Shown one piece after another: positions 4,904 to 5,060 of a DNA stretch of 5,060 nucleotides. The stretch comes from Candidatus Spyradosoma merdigallinarum (GTDB taxonomy: Bacteria > Verrucomicrobiota > Verrucomicrobiia > Opitutales > UBA953): NCBI GenBank assembly GCA_018713755.1, contig DVOG01000197.1, forward strand, positions 1 through 5,060, in the 5' to 3' direction. A program made the translations under genes and the position numbers. Position 1 is the first letter of the stretch, and each line of letters starts with the position of its first letter. The notes under the pieces were generated by a model. That model saw only the letters and a program-made list of their open reading frames with translations. It did not search any database and was not told the DNA's origin.

Positions 4904-5060
4904 ATGGACGAGACGGAAAAGCAGAAAAACGCTCCGAAAACCCTGCCGCGGACGCTCTGCGCCTTCGCGGGATTTTTCGCGTTCGCCGTTCCCGCATTCG
5001 CCGTCGCGGCGGGAACGCGCGTCCACGCCTCGCTCGCGGAAATCGCCGCGCGAAACGCCG
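4904..5060 (+). CDS. N-terminus of a probable exported or membrane protein (partial)
   Basis: An ATG at 4904-4906 opens a frame that runs without a stop to the window edge (52 codons). The first 17 residues are polar and charged (M-D-E-T-E-K-Q-K-N-A-P-K-T-L-P-R-T). They are followed by a hydrophobic segment, L-C-A-F-A-G-F-F-A-F-A-V-P-A-F-A-V-A-A-G, at about 18-37, then T-R-V-H-A-S-L-A-E-I-A-A-R-N-A. This fits a signal peptide with a long n-region (possible cleavage near H-A-S) or a signal anchor; the family is not recognisable. Support comes from its position after the eno terminator and a -10-like box, and from normal codon use. No Shine-Dalgarno sequence precedes it (C-C-G-A-A-A-A-A). Two copies of the dispersed word in opposite orientation fall within its coding sequence. 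Confidence 0.7.
   Translation, partial: MDETEKQKNAPKTLPRTLCAFAGFFAFAVPAFAVAAGTRVHASLAEIAARNA
4987..5017. repeat. Inverted pair of the dispersed motif inside a coding region
   Basis: CGTTCCCGC (4987-4995) and GCGGGAACG (5009-5017) form a perfect 9-bp stem around a 13-nt loop, within codons 28-38 of the partial exported-protein gene. The arms encode A-V-P-A and A-G-T. No T-run follows. It could slow early translation if it forms in the mRNA, or be a by-product of the motif's abundance. Confidence 0.6.

Larger units (their letters stand above)
87..5016. repeat. Dispersed octamer GTTCCCGC / heptamer GTTCCCG
   Basis: Hand-counted heptamers reading GTTCCCG on the plus strand start at 87, 198, 252, 269, 348, 831, 1213, 1517, 1635, 1697, 1736, 1822, 1963, 2349, 2429, 2454, 2907, 3632, 4829, 4868 and 4988. 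Those reading CGGGAAC start at 108, 625, 1003, 1110, 2080, 2329, 3363 and 5010. Nineteen of the 29 extend to the octamer GTTCCCGC/GCGGGAAC. Twelve lie in the roughly 620 bp outside genes and 17 in about 4.4 kb of coding sequence. The coordinates span first to last copy; this is a scattered word, not an array. Confidence 0.85.

Noticed and set aside
87..5016. A CRISPR array or tandem repeat made of the GTTCCCGC copies
   Set aside because: The copies are 8 bases or less, irregularly spaced, in both orientations and within genes. There is no constant repeat-spacer periodicity.
3431..5026. A 531-codon open frame on the minus strand opposite eno
   Set aside because: It is antisense to an unmistakable enolase, is rich in Arg/Asp/Val repeats typical of reverse-frame shadows in G+C-rich genes, and shows no family motif.

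Overview
This is a G+C-rich (roughly 60% or more), densely packed bacterial chromosomal segment made mostly of housekeeping genes. I see no phage, transposon, CRISPR, rRNA or tRNA signature. The enolase and FabD sequences, the long SufT form, and gene starts that mostly lack a Shine-Dalgarno sequence make me favour the PVC/Verrucomicrobiota side of the tree. That placement rests on recalled resemblance, not a search, and is weak.

Layout. The window opens with the last codons of a rightward gene (1-44), followed by a strong hairpin that can terminate transcription in both directions (73-124). Leftward from 1608 runs a probable two-gene operon: sufT (Fe-S cluster assembly, DUF59/MIP18 family), then birA (monofunctional biotin-protein ligase), ending at 146. 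Across a 150-bp divergent gap, a rightward gene encodes an exported thioredoxin/tryparedoxin-like protein (1759-2328) with its own terminator (2382-2415). Next come fabD (malonyl-CoA:ACP transacylase, 2498-3403) behind a recognisable sigma-70-like promoter, and eno (enolase, 3455-4795), followed by a near-perfect terminator (4818-4859). The window ends inside the N-terminus of a probable secreted or membrane protein (from 4904).

How the genes relate. birA and fabD both bear on fatty-acid synthesis: BirA biotinylates acetyl-CoA carboxylase, which makes malonyl-CoA, and FabD loads malonyl onto ACP. SufT helps mature Fe-S proteins, which include biotin synthase and lipoyl synthase. Enolase is central glycolysis. 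These links are metabolic inference; the only operon layout I would defend is sufT-birA, with fabD-eno possible.

The most unusual thing here is not a gene. It is a very abundant non-palindromic word, GTTCCCG(C), present about 29 times on the two strands. It is concentrated in intergenic gaps, built into terminators as inverted pairs, mostly oriented along one chromosome strand whatever the gene direction, and scarce in enolase. It behaves like a genome-wide signature such as a DNA-uptake sequence, a Chi/KOPS-type polarity signal, or a HIP1-like repeat. No new multi-gene system is visible.
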